This document shows, piece by piece, positions 43,919-53,088 of a DNA stretch of 64,000 nucleotides. The notes beneath the pieces are model-generated. The model was given only the letters and a program-made list of their open reading frames with translations, was not told where the DNA came from and ran no database searches. A program made the translations under genes and the position numbers. The stretch is from Microbacterium sp. CSI-V (GTDB taxonomy: Bacteria; Actinomycetota; Actinomycetes; Actinomycetales; Microbacteriaceae): NCBI RefSeq assembly GCF_001984105.1, contig NZ_MTQM01000006.1, positions 124,001 to 188,000 of the forward strand, in the 5' to 3' direction. The stretch's first letter is position 1; every line of letters begins with the position of its first letter.

Positions 43919-43949
43919 GAACGCCCATCCCGACACGGGGTGGGCGTTC
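43919..43949 (+). terminator. Rho-independent terminator of the suf operon
   Basis: A 13-bp stem with one G-T pair (43919-43931 with 43937-43949), a 5-nt loop, then GTGTTTCCC. It begins 9 bp after the sufT stop. Confidence 0.88.
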
Positions 43950-44009
43950 GTGTTTCCCTCTCTGACGCCCGGATTCCCCGGCATCCGGGGCTCTCATTAG
44001 GCTTTCGGG

Positions 44010-45167
44010 ATGAGCGTCCCCCCTCTCCAAGCCCTGCCGCTCGAACTGCTGCGTCAGCGTTCGAGTACGAAGTGGCGATCGTACGGGGACGACGTGATCC
44101 CGATGTTCGTGGCCGAGACGGACTTCCCGCTCGCGCCGGCGATCACCGCCGCCCTGACCCGTGCGGTCGAGATCGGCGACACCGGTTACACCCCGCCGCG
44201 GCCCGGCATCGATCTCGACTTCGCCGACTTCGCCGAGCGCCGGTGGGGGTGGCGCCCCGACCCCGCGCGCATCCGCTGGACCGGTGACGTCATGATGGGC
44301 GTCGTCGAGGTTCTGCGGGCCGTCACCTCGCCGGGCGACCGCGTCGTGGTCACGCCGCCGGTCTACCCGCCGTTCTACGACACCGTCGAAGAGGCGGGTG
44401 CCGTCGTCGAGCGCGTGCCGTTGCGCGACACGGGGGAGCGCTGGGAGCTCGACCTCGACGGGATCGGCGAGGCGCTGGCATCCGGGGCCACGGCTGTTCT
44501 GCTGTGCAACCCGCACAATCCGACCGGCACGGTGCACTCGCGGGAGTCCCTCGCCGAGCTGGCGCGCCTCGCCGCGCGCCACGGAGCCGCGGTCGTGAGC
44601 GACGAGATCCACGCGCCGCTGACCTTCGCGCCCTCGGTGTTCACCCCGTTCCTCGACGCCGCGCCCGAGGCGGCGGCCGTCGGGTACACCGTGACGAGCG
44701 CGAGCAAGACGTACAACCTGGCCGGGCTCAAGTGCGCCGTCATCGTCACGGGGTCGGAGGAGACCGCCGCGGTCGTGCGGGCGCTGCCGTGGGAGGTCGA
44801 GTGGCGGGCGGGCCTGTTCGGGGTCATCGCCAACCGCGCCGCGTTCGCGCCGGAGAGCGACGCGTGGCTCGCGCAGCTGCTCGTCGCGCTCGACGACAAC
44901 CGCCGGCTCCTCGCCGACCTGCTCGCCGAGCACCTGCCGCTCGCGCGCTATCGCGTGCCGGAGGCCGGCTTCCTCGCCTGGGTGGACGTCTCGGCGTACG
45001 GGTGGGGCGACAACCCCGCCCCGTTCGTCCGCCGCGAGGCGAAGGTCGCGCTCCACCACGGGCCGCTGTTCGGGACCGAGGGCCTGGGGCACGTGCGGAT
45101 CAACGTCGGCTGCGCGCCGGAGGTCCTGGAGGACGCGATCCGTCGCATCGGCGCGCTCGTCGAGTAG
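44010..45167 (+). CDS. PLP-dependent aminotransferase-fold C-S lyase (MalY/PatB type)
   Basis: 385 residues. Fold-type I PLP enzyme with the PatB/MalY opening MFVAETDFPLAPAI, PLP ring-stacking aspartate D198 in VSDEIHAPL and the Schiff-base lysine K233 in TSASKTYNLAG. Members cleave cystathionine or cysteine S-conjugates, and some regulate transport genes. Substrate is uncertain. A TAGGCT hexamer 6 nt before the ATG and the lack of a ribosome-binding site suggest a leaderless transcript, separate from the suf operon because of the terminator. Confidence 0.92.
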   Translation: MSVPPLQALPLELLRQRSSTKWRSYGDDVIPMFVAETDFPLAPAITAALTRAVEIGDTGYTPPRPGIDLDFADFAERRWGWRPDPARIRWTGDVMMGVVEVLRAVTSPGDRVVVTPPVYPPFYDTVEEAGAVVERVPLRDTGERWELDLDGIGEALASGATAVLLCNPHNPTGTVHSRESLAELARLAARHGAAVVSDEIHAPLTFAPSVFTPFLDAAPEAAAVGYTVTSASKTYNLAGLKCAVIVTGSEETAAVVRALPWEVEWRAGLFGVIANRAAFAPESDAWLAQLLVALDDNRRLLADLLAEHLPLARYRVPEAGFLAWVDVSAYGWGDNPAPFVRREAKVALHHGPLFGTEGLGHVRINVGCAPEVLEDAIRRIGALVE

Positions 45168-45210
45168 TACGGCGGCGACCTATCGCGACGGCTCGGCGTG
45201 GCATCCGAGG

Positions 45211-45229
45211 ATAGGTAAGGATATCCTTA
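45211..45229. promoter_or_regulatory. DtxR/IdeR-like iron box over the promoter of the siderophore-interacting protein
   Basis: The 19-bp box matches the DtxR/IdeR consensus TTAGGTTAGSCTAACCTAA at about 14 positions by eye and has a perfect 14-bp palindrome core TAAGGATATCCTTA (45216-45229). It overlaps a TATCCT -10 (45222-45227) and ends 4 bp before the start codon, so a bound repressor would block initiation. Confidence 0.75.
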
Positions 45230-45233
45230 TCCG

Positions 45234-46160
45234 GTGAAGACAGCCACGCGTCCCGCCTACCGCCCGTACGTCGCCGTGGTGAAGGAGGCCCGTCGGCTGT
45301 CTCCGCACTTCGCGCGGATCACCTTCACGTCACCCGACTTCGAGGTCTTCGGCACCGACCGCCGCGACCAGCGGATCAAGCTCGTGCTGCCCGGACCCGA
45401 CGGTCGGCTGTGCGACATCGGGCAGGACGATCCCGTGGCCATCGACAACGGCGAGTGGTACACCCGCTGGCGCGACCTCCCCGACGAGGAGCGGATGCCG
45501 TTCCGCACCTACACCGTGCGCCGGATCGACCCCGAGGCGCTCGAGCTCGACATCGACTTCGTCCTGCATCACGACGCCGGTCCCGCGGGGGCGTGGGCCG
45601 AGGTCGCCGCGATGGGCGACCGGATCCTCGTGGTGGGACCCGACGCGCGCAGCGCCGAGTCCGCGCAGGGCATCGACTTCCACCCCGGCACCGCGCAGCG
45701 ACTGCTGCTCGCGGGCGACGAGACCGCCGCCCCGGCGATCTGCGCGATCCTCGAGGGGCTGGGGTCCGGTTTCGTCGTGGATGCCTTCATCGAGGTGCCC
45801 ACGGCCGATGACGCGCTCCCCGTGGTCGGGGGAGCAGGGGTGCGGTGGCTCGCCCGCGACGACCGTCCCCACGGCGAGGCCCTGATCGAGGCCGTCGAGG
45901 CCTGGACCGCGGCATCCGGCGACGTGCTCGCCCGCGCCGCCGCGCCCCGCCCCCAGGAGCTCGACGACATCGACGTCGACGTCGAGCTGCTGTGGGACAG
46001 CCCCGCCGACGCGGAGGGCGAGTTCTACGCGTGGATCGCGGGGGAGTCGCAGGCCGTCAAGGTACTGCGGCGACTCCTCGTCCAGGGCTGCGGCGTCGAC
46101 CGCAAGCGCGTCGCGTTCATGGGCTACTGGCGCGCCGGCCAGGTCGAGCGCACGGTCTGA
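45234..46160 (+). CDS. Siderophore-interacting protein (FAD-dependent ferric-siderophore reductase)
   Basis: 308 residues. ViuB/SIP-family flavoprotein that reduces imported ferric-siderophore in the cytoplasm. FAD-binding block FRTYTVRRID, LLLAGDETAAPAICAIL, and the C-terminal EFYAWIAGESQAVKVLRR...GYWRAGQ are family marks. The GTG start is 6 nt after a TATCCT -10 with no ribosome-binding site, so it is probably leaderless and iron-repressed. It converges on the iron ABC transporter operon, with which it should work. Confidence 0.95.
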   Translation: MKTATRPAYRPYVAVVKEARRLSPHFARITFTSPDFEVFGTDRRDQRIKLVLPGPDGRLCDIGQDDPVAIDNGEWYTRWRDLPDEERMPFRTYTVRRIDPEALELDIDFVLHHDAGPAGAWAEVAAMGDRILVVGPDARSAESAQGIDFHPGTAQRLLLAGDETAAPAICAILEGLGSGFVVDAFIEVPTADDALPVVGGAGVRWLARDDRPHGEALIEAVEAWTAASGDVLARAAAPRPQELDDIDVDVELLWDSPADAEGEFYAWIAGESQAVKVLRRLLVQGCGVDRKRVAFMGYWRAGQVERTV

Positions 46161-46241
46161 GACCGCACCCGCCCGGCGGGTGGGCCTGCTTGCAGCGCAG
46201 ATGGCCGGCGCTCCGACGGTGAGCCCTCGACCGCACCCGCG

Positions 46242-47066
46242 TCAGCGGGCGACCTGCTCCGGTTCGACCACGGTGTGATGACGCCCGATCGGGATGACCA
46301 TCGGTCGCCCCGTCAACGGGTCGGGGACGACGCGGCTGTCGAGGCCGAACACGTCGCGCACCGTCTGCTCGGTGATGACCTCGCCGGGATCTCCCGCGGC
46401 GATCACCCGTCCGCCCGCCATGGCGACGAGGTGGTCGGCGTACCGCGCGGCGAGGTTGAGGTCGTGCAGCACCATCGCCACCGTCGTGCCGCGTTCGCGG
46501 TTGAGGTCGGTCAGCAGGTCGAGCACGTCGATCTGATGGCTGATGTCGAGGAACGTCGTGGGCTCGTCGAGCAGCAGCACGTCGGTCTCCTGGGCGAGCG
46601 CCATCGCGATCCACACGCGCTGGCGCTGGCCGCCGCTGAGTTCGTCGACGTGCCGATCGGCGAGGTGCGCGGTGTCGGTGGCCTCCAGGGCCCGGGCGAC
46701 CGCGGTGTCGTCGGCGCGGGTCCAGCGCGACAGGGCGCCCTGGTGGGGATGCCGCCCCCGGCTGACGAGGTCGGACACGGCGATGCCGTCGGGCGCCACC
46801 GGCGACTGGGGGAGGAGACCCAGAACGCGCGCGACCTGCTTCGTCGGCATCCGATGGATGGCTTTGCCGTCGAGGAGCACATGACCGCTCGTCGGGGTGA
46901 GCAGCCGGGCCATCGCCTTCAACAGCGTCGACTTGCCGCAGGCGTTGGCGCCCACGATCGCGGTCACCCGCCCGGGGGGAAGGCGGAGGTCGAGCGTGTC
47001 GACGATCGTGCGGTCGCCATAGCCGAGGGTGACGGCTTCGGCGTGGAGAGTGCGTTCCGCGGTCAT
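46242..47066 (-). CDS. Iron-siderophore ABC transporter, ATP-binding protein (FecE/FepC family)
   Basis: 274 residues. Walker A GANACGKST (note cysteine in the loop), signature LSGGQRQRVW, Walker B DVLLLDEPTTFLDI and switch histidine in VLHDLNLAARYADH. It powers the two permeases. Its ATG overlaps the permease stop (ATGA), and it is last in the operon. A small hairpin at 46166-46182 lies in the 81-bp gap to the convergent siderophore reductase. Confidence 0.96.
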   Translation of the reverse strand: MTAERTLHAEAVTLGYGDRTIVDTLDLRLPPGRVTAIVGANACGKSTLLKAMARLLTPTSGHVLLDGKAIHRMPTKQVARVLGLLPQSPVAPDGIAVSDLVSRGRHPHQGALSRWTRADDTAVARALEATDTAHLADRHVDELSGGQRQRVWIAMALAQETDVLLLDEPTTFLDISHQIDVLDLLTDLNRERGTTVAMVLHDLNLAARYADHLVAMAGGRVIAAGDPGEVITEQTVRDVFGLDSRVVPDPLTGRPMVIPIGRHHTVVEPEQVAR

Positions 47067-48121
47067 AGCGTGGTTCCTCCGGATCGACTGCTGCGCACGA
47101 GCAGGTAGATGAGATAGGGCGCCCCGAGCACGCCGGTGATGACGCCGACGGGGAGTCGTGTGCCGAACGCGTACTGCGCGCAGAAGTCCGCCACGAGGAC
47201 GAGGAGGGCTCCGACGAGGCCGGCGGGGAGGACGGGAGAACCCACGGGGCCGAGGATGCGGACGGCGATCGGGCCGGCCAGGAACGAGACGAACGCGATA
47301 GGCCCCGCCGCGGCGGTGCCGAAGGCGAGGAGTCCCACGGCGGCGACGATGAGCAGCAGCCTGCTGCGCTCGACGGGGAGGCCGAGCGCCGCGGCGGTGT
47401 CGTCGCCCATGCGGAGGATCTCCAGACGGCGAGCGAGCACGAGCAGCAGCGGACCCAGGACGATCACGGCGCCGACGACCGGGAGGGCGCGAGCCCACGT
47501 GGCGTCGTTGAGGTTGCCGGTGATCCACCGCATCGCTGCCGGGAGGTCGTACTCCGCGGCGCGCGCGATCACGTACGACACCACGGCCTGGCACATCGCC
47601 GCGACGCCGATGCCGACGAGGATGAGCCGTGCCCCCGACCCGCCGTCGCGGTAGGCGAGCAGGTAGATGGCGAGAGCCGCGGCGAGGGCCGCCGCCATCG
47701 CCAGGAAGGACACCGCCGTCTCGTTCAGCCCGAGCACGACGATCCCGATGACGGCCGCGGCGCTCGCGCCGGTGTTGATCCCGATGACGTCGGGGCTGGC
47801 GAGGGCGTTGCGCAGCATCGTCTGGAAGACGACACCGCCCATGCCGAAGCACAGTCCCGTGAACAGGGCCGTGGTCGCGCGGGGGAGCCGCAACTCGCCG
47901 ACGGTGAACGACGCGCCCGCGACGCGGTGGCCGGTGAGGACGCCCCACACCTCGGCGGGCGAGTAGTTCGTCTGCCCGAGCATCAGCGACAGGGCGAACG
48001 CGACGATCACGAGGAGCGCCAGGATGCCGGTGACCAGCGCCCAGCGTCGACGTCGACGTCGCCGCCCGGTGGTGACGGATGCCAGGGCGGAGGGAGCGGG
48101 GGGAGTCAGGGTTCCGGTCAC
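47063..48121 (-). CDS. Iron-siderophore ABC transporter, permease (FecCD family)
   Basis: 352 residues with about nine to ten membrane helices after an arginine-rich start. FecCD marks include LRLPRATTALFTGLCFGMGG, RNALASPDVIGINTGAS and GPIAFVSFLAGPIAVRILG. GTG start overlapping the preceding permease stop (GTGA). It pairs with the next-listed permease to form the channel. Confidence 0.94.
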   Translation of the reverse strand: MTGTLTPPAPSALASVTTGRRRRRRRWALVTGILALLVIVAFALSLMLGQTNYSPAEVWGVLTGHRVAGASFTVGELRLPRATTALFTGLCFGMGGVVFQTMLRNALASPDVIGINTGASAAAVIGIVVLGLNETAVSFLAMAAALAAALAIYLLAYRDGGSGARLILVGIGVAAMCQAVVSYVIARAAEYDLPAAMRWITGNLNDATWARALPVVGAVIVLGPLLLVLARRLEILRMGDDTAAALGLPVERSRLLLIVAAVGLLAFGTAAAGPIAFVSFLAGPIAVRILGPVGSPVLPAGLVGALLVLVADFCAQYAFGTRLPVGVITGVLGAPYLIYLLVRSSRSGGTTL

Positions 48122-49164
48122 AGTGCACGCATCTTCTGTCGGCGCACGAGCGCGATGAAGAACGGGGCCCCCACGAGGGCTGTGACGATGCCCACCTCGA
48201 TCTCCTCGGGGCGGGCGACGACCCGACCGATCACGTCGGCGAGGGTCAGGAGGGCTGCCCCGCCGAGGGCGGAGACCGGGAGGAGCCAGCGGTGGTCGAC
48301 GCCGACGACGAGCCGGATCATGTGCGGGACGACGAGCCCGACGAAGCCGATCGGGCCGGCGACCGCGGTGGCCGCACCGCACAGGATCACGGCACCGGCG
48401 GAGGAGACGAGGCGTGCGGTGCGCACACGGGCACCGAGTCCGGCGGCGAGCTCGTCGCCGAGGGCGAGGGTGTTCAGTGCGGAGGCGCTGGCCAGGCACA
48501 CCACGAGGCCCGCGAGGAGGAAGGGGAGGACCTGGAGGATCGTGTCGAAGGTCGCCCCGCCGACACCGCCGATCTGCCAGAACCGGAACTCGTTCATCAC
48601 GTTGATGCGCGGGAGCAGGATGGCGCTCGTGAGCGAACTGAAGGCCACCGCGGTGACGGCGCCGGCGAGGGCCAGCCGCAGGGGAGTGGCTCCGCCGCGA
48701 CCGAGCGAGCCGACGGCGTAGACGAGGACGGCGGCCGCCGCCGCGCCGATCATGCCGACCCAGATGTAGGCCGTGGCCGAGCCGAGCCCGAAGAACGCGA
48801 TGCCGATGACGATGGCGAGTCCCGCGCCGCCGTTGATGCCGAGGATCTGCGGATCGGCGAGCGGGTTGCGCGTGGCGCCCTGCAGGACGGCGCCGGAGAC
48901 GGCGAGGGCGGCGCCGACGAGGATGGCGAGGAGTGTGCGGGGCACGCGCTTGGCGACGGCGGCCGCCGACGCGGTGTCGGTCGAGCCGGTCAGGCCCGCC
49001 CACACGTCCGCGGGAGCGACGTCGCGGGCGCCGAAGGTCACCGACAGCACGGCCGCGGCGACGAGCACGAGCACCAGGGCCGTCACTCCCACGACCCGCC
49101 GCCGCCCCCAACGACGCGGACGCGCGTCGCCGGGGGCGGCGGGGGCCGGAGCGAGAACGGTCAT
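48118..49164 (-). CDS. Iron-siderophore ABC transporter, permease (FecCD family)
   Basis: 348 residues, about nine to ten membrane helices. Conserved features are VPRTLLAILVGAALAVSGAV, TRNPLADPQILGINGGAG and GPIGFVGLVVPHMIRLVVG. It begins 25 bp after the binding-protein gene, second in the operon. The two permeases are clearly diverged from each other, as expected for a heterodimeric importer. Confidence 0.94.
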   Translation of the reverse strand: MTVLAPAPAAPGDARPRRWGRRRVVGVTALVLVLVAAAVLSVTFGARDVAPADVWAGLTGSTDTASAAAVAKRVPRTLLAILVGAALAVSGAVLQGATRNPLADPQILGINGGAGLAIVIGIAFFGLGSATAYIWVGMIGAAAAAVLVYAVGSLGRGGATPLRLALAGAVTAVAFSSLTSAILLPRINVMNEFRFWQIGGVGGATFDTILQVLPFLLAGLVVCLASASALNTLALGDELAAGLGARVRTARLVSSAGAVILCGAATAVAGPIGFVGLVVPHMIRLVVGVDHRWLLPVSALGGAALLTLADVIGRVVARPEEIEVGIVTALVGAPFFIALVRRQKMRAL

Positions 49165-49189
49165 CGCGCCGACGGGACGATGATCCGCA

Positions 49190-50224
49190 TCAGGACGCGG
49201 CCTTCTCGGCCGCGGCGCCGACGAGACCGATGTACTCGTCGTTGTAGCTCGTGCCGATGTTCAGCGGAGTCGGCGTGATGGCGGACGACAGGGTCGAGCC
49301 GCCCTCGACCACCGCGATCGCGCCCTTCGTCACCGCGGGGATCTTCGACAGAAGCGGGTCGGCCTGCATGGCGGCGATCGTGCTGTCGTCTCCGTAGGCG
49401 ACGATCATCTCGACGTCGGCGAAGTTCTCGATCTGCTCGGTGCTGGGGGTGAACCAGAAGGTCTCGGAGCCCGACGACTGCGAAGCGACGTAGGACGACG
49501 GGGTCAGTCCGAGCTCCTCGAGGTAGCCGACACGCGGGTCGAGCGTGCTGTAGAAGCCGAGGGTCGACAGGTTCGTCGGGTCGAAGTAGGTCAGGAGCGA
49601 CTTCTTGCCGGCGAGAGCGGGGTACTTCGCCGCTTCGTCCGCGATGTGCTGCTCCTTCTCGGCGATGAGCTTCTCGGCGTCGTCCTTGAGTCCCAGGGCC
49701 GTCCCGTCGAGGAGGGTCATGTCCTGCCAGGTGGTGCCCCAGGCGACGCTCTGGTACGTCACGACGGGTGCGATCTTGCTCAGGGTGTCGTACTGCTCCT
49801 GCGTCATGCCCGAGTAGGCGGCGAGGATGACGTCGGGCTGCGCGTCGGCGATCGCCTCGTAGTCGTACCCGTTCGTCTCGTCCATGAGCGTGGGCGTCTC
49901 CGCACCGAGCTCGGCCAGCTTGTCCTTGGTCCAGGGCAGCAGGCCGTCGCCGTCCTCGTCGCCGTACGTCACCTTGGGCATGGCCACGGGGACGATGCCG
50001 AGCGCCAGCGCGACATCCTGGTTGCCCCAGTCCACCGTGACGACGCGCTCGGGCTTCGCCTCGATCGTCGTGTCGCCGAAGACGTTGGCGATGGTGACGG
50101 GGAAGGAGCCGTCGGCGGCCGTGGAGGCGTCCTGCGCCCCGGGGGTGGCGGAGGTGCCGGCGCAGCCGGTCAGGACGAGGGCCGTGGCGGCGGCGAGAGC
50201 AGCCAGCGCGCGGAAACGGGACAC
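49190..50224 (-). CDS. Iron-siderophore ABC transporter, substrate-binding lipoprotein
   Basis: 344 residues. Signal peptide with lipobox LVLTGC, lipidated cysteine C21, so it sits on the outer face of the membrane. Class III binding-protein features: RVVTVDWGNQDVALALGIVP and DAQPDVILAAYSGMTQEQYDTLSKIAPVV. Tryptophans and tyrosines throughout suit a catecholate or hydroxamate complex, but the ligand is unknown. GTG start with AGGAGG; an iron box lies 18 bp upstream. Confidence 0.95.
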   Translation of the reverse strand: MSRFRALAALAAATALVLTGCAGTSATPGAQDASTAADGSFPVTIANVFGDTTIEAKPERVVTVDWGNQDVALALGIVPVAMPKVTYGDEDGDGLLPWTKDKLAELGAETPTLMDETNGYDYEAIADAQPDVILAAYSGMTQEQYDTLSKIAPVVTYQSVAWGTTWQDMTLLDGTALGLKDDAEKLIAEKEQHIADEAAKYPALAGKKSLLTYFDPTNLSTLGFYSTLDPRVGYLEELGLTPSSYVASQSSGSETFWFTPSTEQIENFADVEMIVAYGDDSTIAAMQADPLLSKIPAVTKGAIAVVEGGSTLSSAITPTPLNIGTSYNDEYIGLVGAAAEKAAS

Positions 50225-50241
50225 AGAGGACCTCCTGCGGG

Positions 50242-50260
50242 TTAGGTAAGGATAGGCTTA
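50242..50260. promoter_or_regulatory. DtxR/IdeR-like iron box upstream of the iron ABC operon
   Basis: TTAGGTAAGGATAGGCTTA agrees with the DtxR/IdeR consensus at about 14 of 19 positions by eye. The 12-base word TAGGTAAGGATA is identical to the box before the siderophore reductase gene, so one iron repressor should control both. It lies between the divergent binding-protein and ABC-F genes. Confidence 0.78.
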
Positions 50261-50349
50261 GTTTAGATCACGGCCCGACGGTGACCGCAAACCCGGAGGC
50301 CCTCCACCCCCGGCGAACCTCTCGACGGCGAGGTAACAGCGGCTCGTCG

Positions 50350-50355
50350 TATACT
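50350..50355 (+). promoter_or_regulatory. -10 hexamer TATACT for the ABC-F gene
   Basis: Near-consensus -10 giving a leader of about 50 nt before the GTG at 50412. I see no ribosome-binding site near that GTG. The -35 is not clear. Confidence 0.5.
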
Positions 50356-50411
50356 GGGTGGCTGGCCATCCTCGGCCTTTCTCCCTCCCCTTCGACGAAC
50401 GGACGTCTGCT

Positions 50412-52010
50412 GTGCTCGCCGTGCACGATCTCGAGATCCGCGTCGGCGCGCGCGTGCTCATGTCGGAGGTGTCGTTCCGCGTCTCGGGCGGCGACAAGAT
50501 CGGTCTGGTCGGCCGCAACGGTGCCGGGAAGACGACGCTCACCAAGGTCCTCGCCGGCGACCTGCTGCCCGCGAACGGCGGAGTCGACCGCAGCGGCGAA
50601 CTCGGCTACCTTCCGCAGGATCCCCGTTCCGGCGACCCCGAGATGCTCGCTCGCACGCGCATCCTCGACGCCCGCGGCCTCGGGTCCCTCGCCCTCGGCA
50701 TGCACGAGGCGTCGATGGCGATGGGCGACGACGACCCCGCCGTCGCGGCGAAAGCGATGAAGAAGTACGGCCGGCTCACCGAGGAGTTCGAATCCGCGGG
50801 CGGCTACGCGGCCGAGGCCGAGGCGGCATCCATCGCCCACAACCTCTCGTTGCCGGACCGCATCCTCGACCAGCCGCTGAAGACCCTGTCGGGCGGTCAG
50901 CGTCGCCGTATCGAACTCGCGCGCATCCTGTTCTCGGACGCGCAGACCATGATCCTGGACGAGCCCACCAACCACCTCGACGCCGACAGTGTCGTGTGGC
51001 TGCGCGAATTCCTCAAGGGGTACAAGGGCGGGCTCATCGTGATCTCGCACGACGTCGAGCTCGTCGGCGAGACGGTGAACCGGGTGTTCTACCTGGACGC
51101 CAACCGCCAGGTCATCGACGTCTACAACATGAACTGGAAGAACTACCTGCGCCAGCGGGTGGCCGACGAGGAGCGCCGCAAGAAGGAGCGCGCCAACGTC
51201 GAGAAGAAGGCCACGGCCCTGCAGCTCCAGGCCGCCCGGTTCGGCGCGAAGGCCTCCAAGGCCGCCGCCGCGCACCAGATGGTCGCGCGCGCCGAGAAGA
51301 TGCTCCAGGGTCTCGACGACGTCCGCCAGGACGAGCGCGTCGCCAAGCTCCGGTTCCCCAAGCCCGCCCCGTGCGGCAAGACCCCGCTCATGGCATCCGG
51401 TCTGTCGAAGTCGTACGGATCGCTCGAGATCTTCACCGATGTCGACCTCGCGATCGACCGCGGGTCGCGCGTGGTCATCCTGGGGCTCAACGGTGCGGGA
51501 AAGACGACGCTGCTGCGGATCCTCGCCGGCGTGGATCAGCCCGACACCGGTCAGCTGGAGCCCGGACACGGTCTGAAGATCGGCTACTACGCGCAGGAGC
51601 ACGAGAACCTCGACGTCACGAGGTCGGTGCTGGACAACATGATGTCCGCAGCCCCCGACATCACGGCGACCGAGGCGCGCAAGGTGCTCGGCTCGTTCCT
51701 CTTCGTGGGCGACGACGTGCTGAAGCCGGCGGGCGTGCTCTCGGGCGGCGAGAAGACGCGACTCTCGCTCGCGACGCTGGTCGTGTCGTCGGCGAACATG
51801 CTGCTGCTCGACGAGCCTACGAACAACCTCGACCCCGCCTCGCGCGAGGAGATCCTGGGCGCCCTCGCGCACTACGAGGGTGCGGTCGTGCTCGTGTCGC
51901 ACGACGAGGGCGCCGTCGAGGCGCTGAATCCCGAGCGCGTCCTCATCCTCCCCGACGGGGTGGAAGACATCTGGGGCCGCGACTACGCCGACCTGATCAC
52001 GCTCGCGTAG
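50412..52010 (+). CDS. ABC-F family ATPase (ribosome-associated)
   Basis: 532 residues, two ABC domains without membrane segments: Walker A GRNGAGKTT and GLNGAGKTT, signatures LSGGQRRRIELA and LSGGEKTRLSLA, Walker B TMILDEPTNHLD and MLLLDEPTNNLD. Between them lies a charged linker (ERRKKERANVEKKATALQLQ). ABC-F proteins act on the ribosome, in translation stress or antibiotic protection; the short linker and conserved context suggest a housekeeping EttA/YbiT-like role rather than resistance. GTG 50412 gives the usual N-terminus VLAVHDLEIRVG. Confidence 0.93.
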   Translation: MLAVHDLEIRVGARVLMSEVSFRVSGGDKIGLVGRNGAGKTTLTKVLAGDLLPANGGVDRSGELGYLPQDPRSGDPEMLARTRILDARGLGSLALGMHEASMAMGDDDPAVAAKAMKKYGRLTEEFESAGGYAAEAEAASIAHNLSLPDRILDQPLKTLSGGQRRRIELARILFSDAQTMILDEPTNHLDADSVVWLREFLKGYKGGLIVISHDVELVGETVNRVFYLDANRQVIDVYNMNWKNYLRQRVADEERRKKERANVEKKATALQLQAARFGAKASKAAAAHQMVARAEKMLQGLDDVRQDERVAKLRFPKPAPCGKTPLMASGLSKSYGSLEIFTDVDLAIDRGSRVVILGLNGAGKTTLLRILAGVDQPDTGQLEPGHGLKIGYYAQEHENLDVTRSVLDNMMSAAPDITATEARKVLGSFLFVGDDVLKPAGVLSGGEKTRLSLATLVVSSANMLLLDEPTNNLDPASREEILGALAHYEGAVVLVSHDEGAVEALNPERVLILPDGVEDIWGRDYADLITLA

Positions 52011-52059
52011 ATCCTTTCCGGATCGAGCGGATGCCGCGGCGGCAGCGCTCTGCTCGTGC

Positions 52060-52959
52060 TCAGCGGGCGTCGAGCAGGGCGTCTTCGTCGTCGGCGTCGC
52101 GGTCTTTCGGACGCTTGCGGGAGCGGTGGAGTGCGACGGGGTCGACGCGGCGGCGCTCCGTCGGGACCTTCTCGGGTTCGGGCGTCGGCTCCGGCTCGCC
52201 GCGGAGCTCGGCCTCCTCGGCTTCCTCGCGGCGCAGTCGTCGCTCGCTCACGATGACGTACGTGATGAAACCGAACCCCATCACGGCGAACAGGATCCAC
52301 TGCACCGCGTAGGACAGATACGGGCCCGGGTCGTTGCTCGGCGGGTCGACGGGAGTGGGGGCGGTCGCCGGTGCGGGCGATTCCGACATGAGCAGGCCGT
52401 ACGCACCCTGTTCGATGGGTCCGGTCTGCTCGGCGACGAGACCGAGATTGATCGTCGGCACCTGTCCGGGCTCGGCGGTGCGACCCGAGGTCGGTGCAGC
52501 CTCCTCGGGCCGGAGCCGGACCTCGATGACGACGTCGCCGGACGGGGGCGCCGGGATCTCGTCGGGATCGGCTTGGCGGTTGCCCGGCGGAAGCCAGCCG
52601 CGATCGACGAGGAACGTCCGGCCGTCGACGAGACGGAAGGGGACGAGCTGTTCGAACGCCGCCGTCCCGCCGTGCGCCCGGTTGCGCACGAGCAGCTGTT
52701 CGTCGGCGAGGTATCGCCCTTCCAGCCGCACCGGACGCCACTCGTCGGCGGGGTTCATCTGCGCGTCCGGCGCGAGCAGGTCGGCGAGGGGCACGGGTGC
52801 GGCGTCGTAGTTGTCGGCGACGAGCTGCAACTGCTCGCTGCGATCGGCGTTGCGGGAGAACTGCCAGTTCGACAGGAAGCCGCACGCGATCGCGAACAGG
52901 ATCGCGATCCCGACGTACATGCTCCACCGCGCGGCGGTGGGCATCTCGCGCGCGCTCAC
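52060..52959 (-). CDS. SURF1-family cytochrome oxidase assembly protein
   Basis: 299 residues. Two membrane helices (~13-30 and ~215-240) flank an extracellular domain with SURF1 marks: GFLSNWQFSRN, WRPVRLEGRYLADEQLLVRNR and FLVDRGWLPPG. SURF1 helps insert haem A into cytochrome oxidase, fitting the ctaA/ctaB genes in this window. The C-terminal ~55 residues are a charged cytoplasmic tail. GTG start; an in-frame ATG five codons on is an alternative. Confidence 0.93.
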   Translation of the reverse strand: MSAREMPTAARWSMYVGIAILFAIACGFLSNWQFSRNADRSEQLQLVADNYDAAPVPLADLLAPDAQMNPADEWRPVRLEGRYLADEQLLVRNRAHGGTAAFEQLVPFRLVDGRTFLVDRGWLPPGNRQADPDEIPAPPSGDVVIEVRLRPEEAAPTSGRTAEPGQVPTINLGLVAEQTGPIEQGAYGLLMSESPAPATAPTPVDPPSNDPGPYLSYAVQWILFAVMGFGFITYVIVSERRLRREEAEEAELRGEPEPTPEPEKVPTERRRVDPVALHRSRKRPKDRDADDEDALLDAR

Positions 52960-53088
52960 GACGACGCTCCGCGCGGGGCGGCCCCGGGGCGGGCGCCGCG
53001 GACGCGCAGAGGGCTCCGCGCGGCTCGTGCGTTCACCTCGATCGTCCTGACCACGTCGTCCAGCGTACGTCGGTCGGTGCTCCCGCGC

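Noticed and set aside
50412..52010. ABC-F gene as an antibiotic-resistance determinant
   Set aside because: Its short linker and housekeeping surroundings fit the general translation-factor type; nothing links it to a resistance subgroup.
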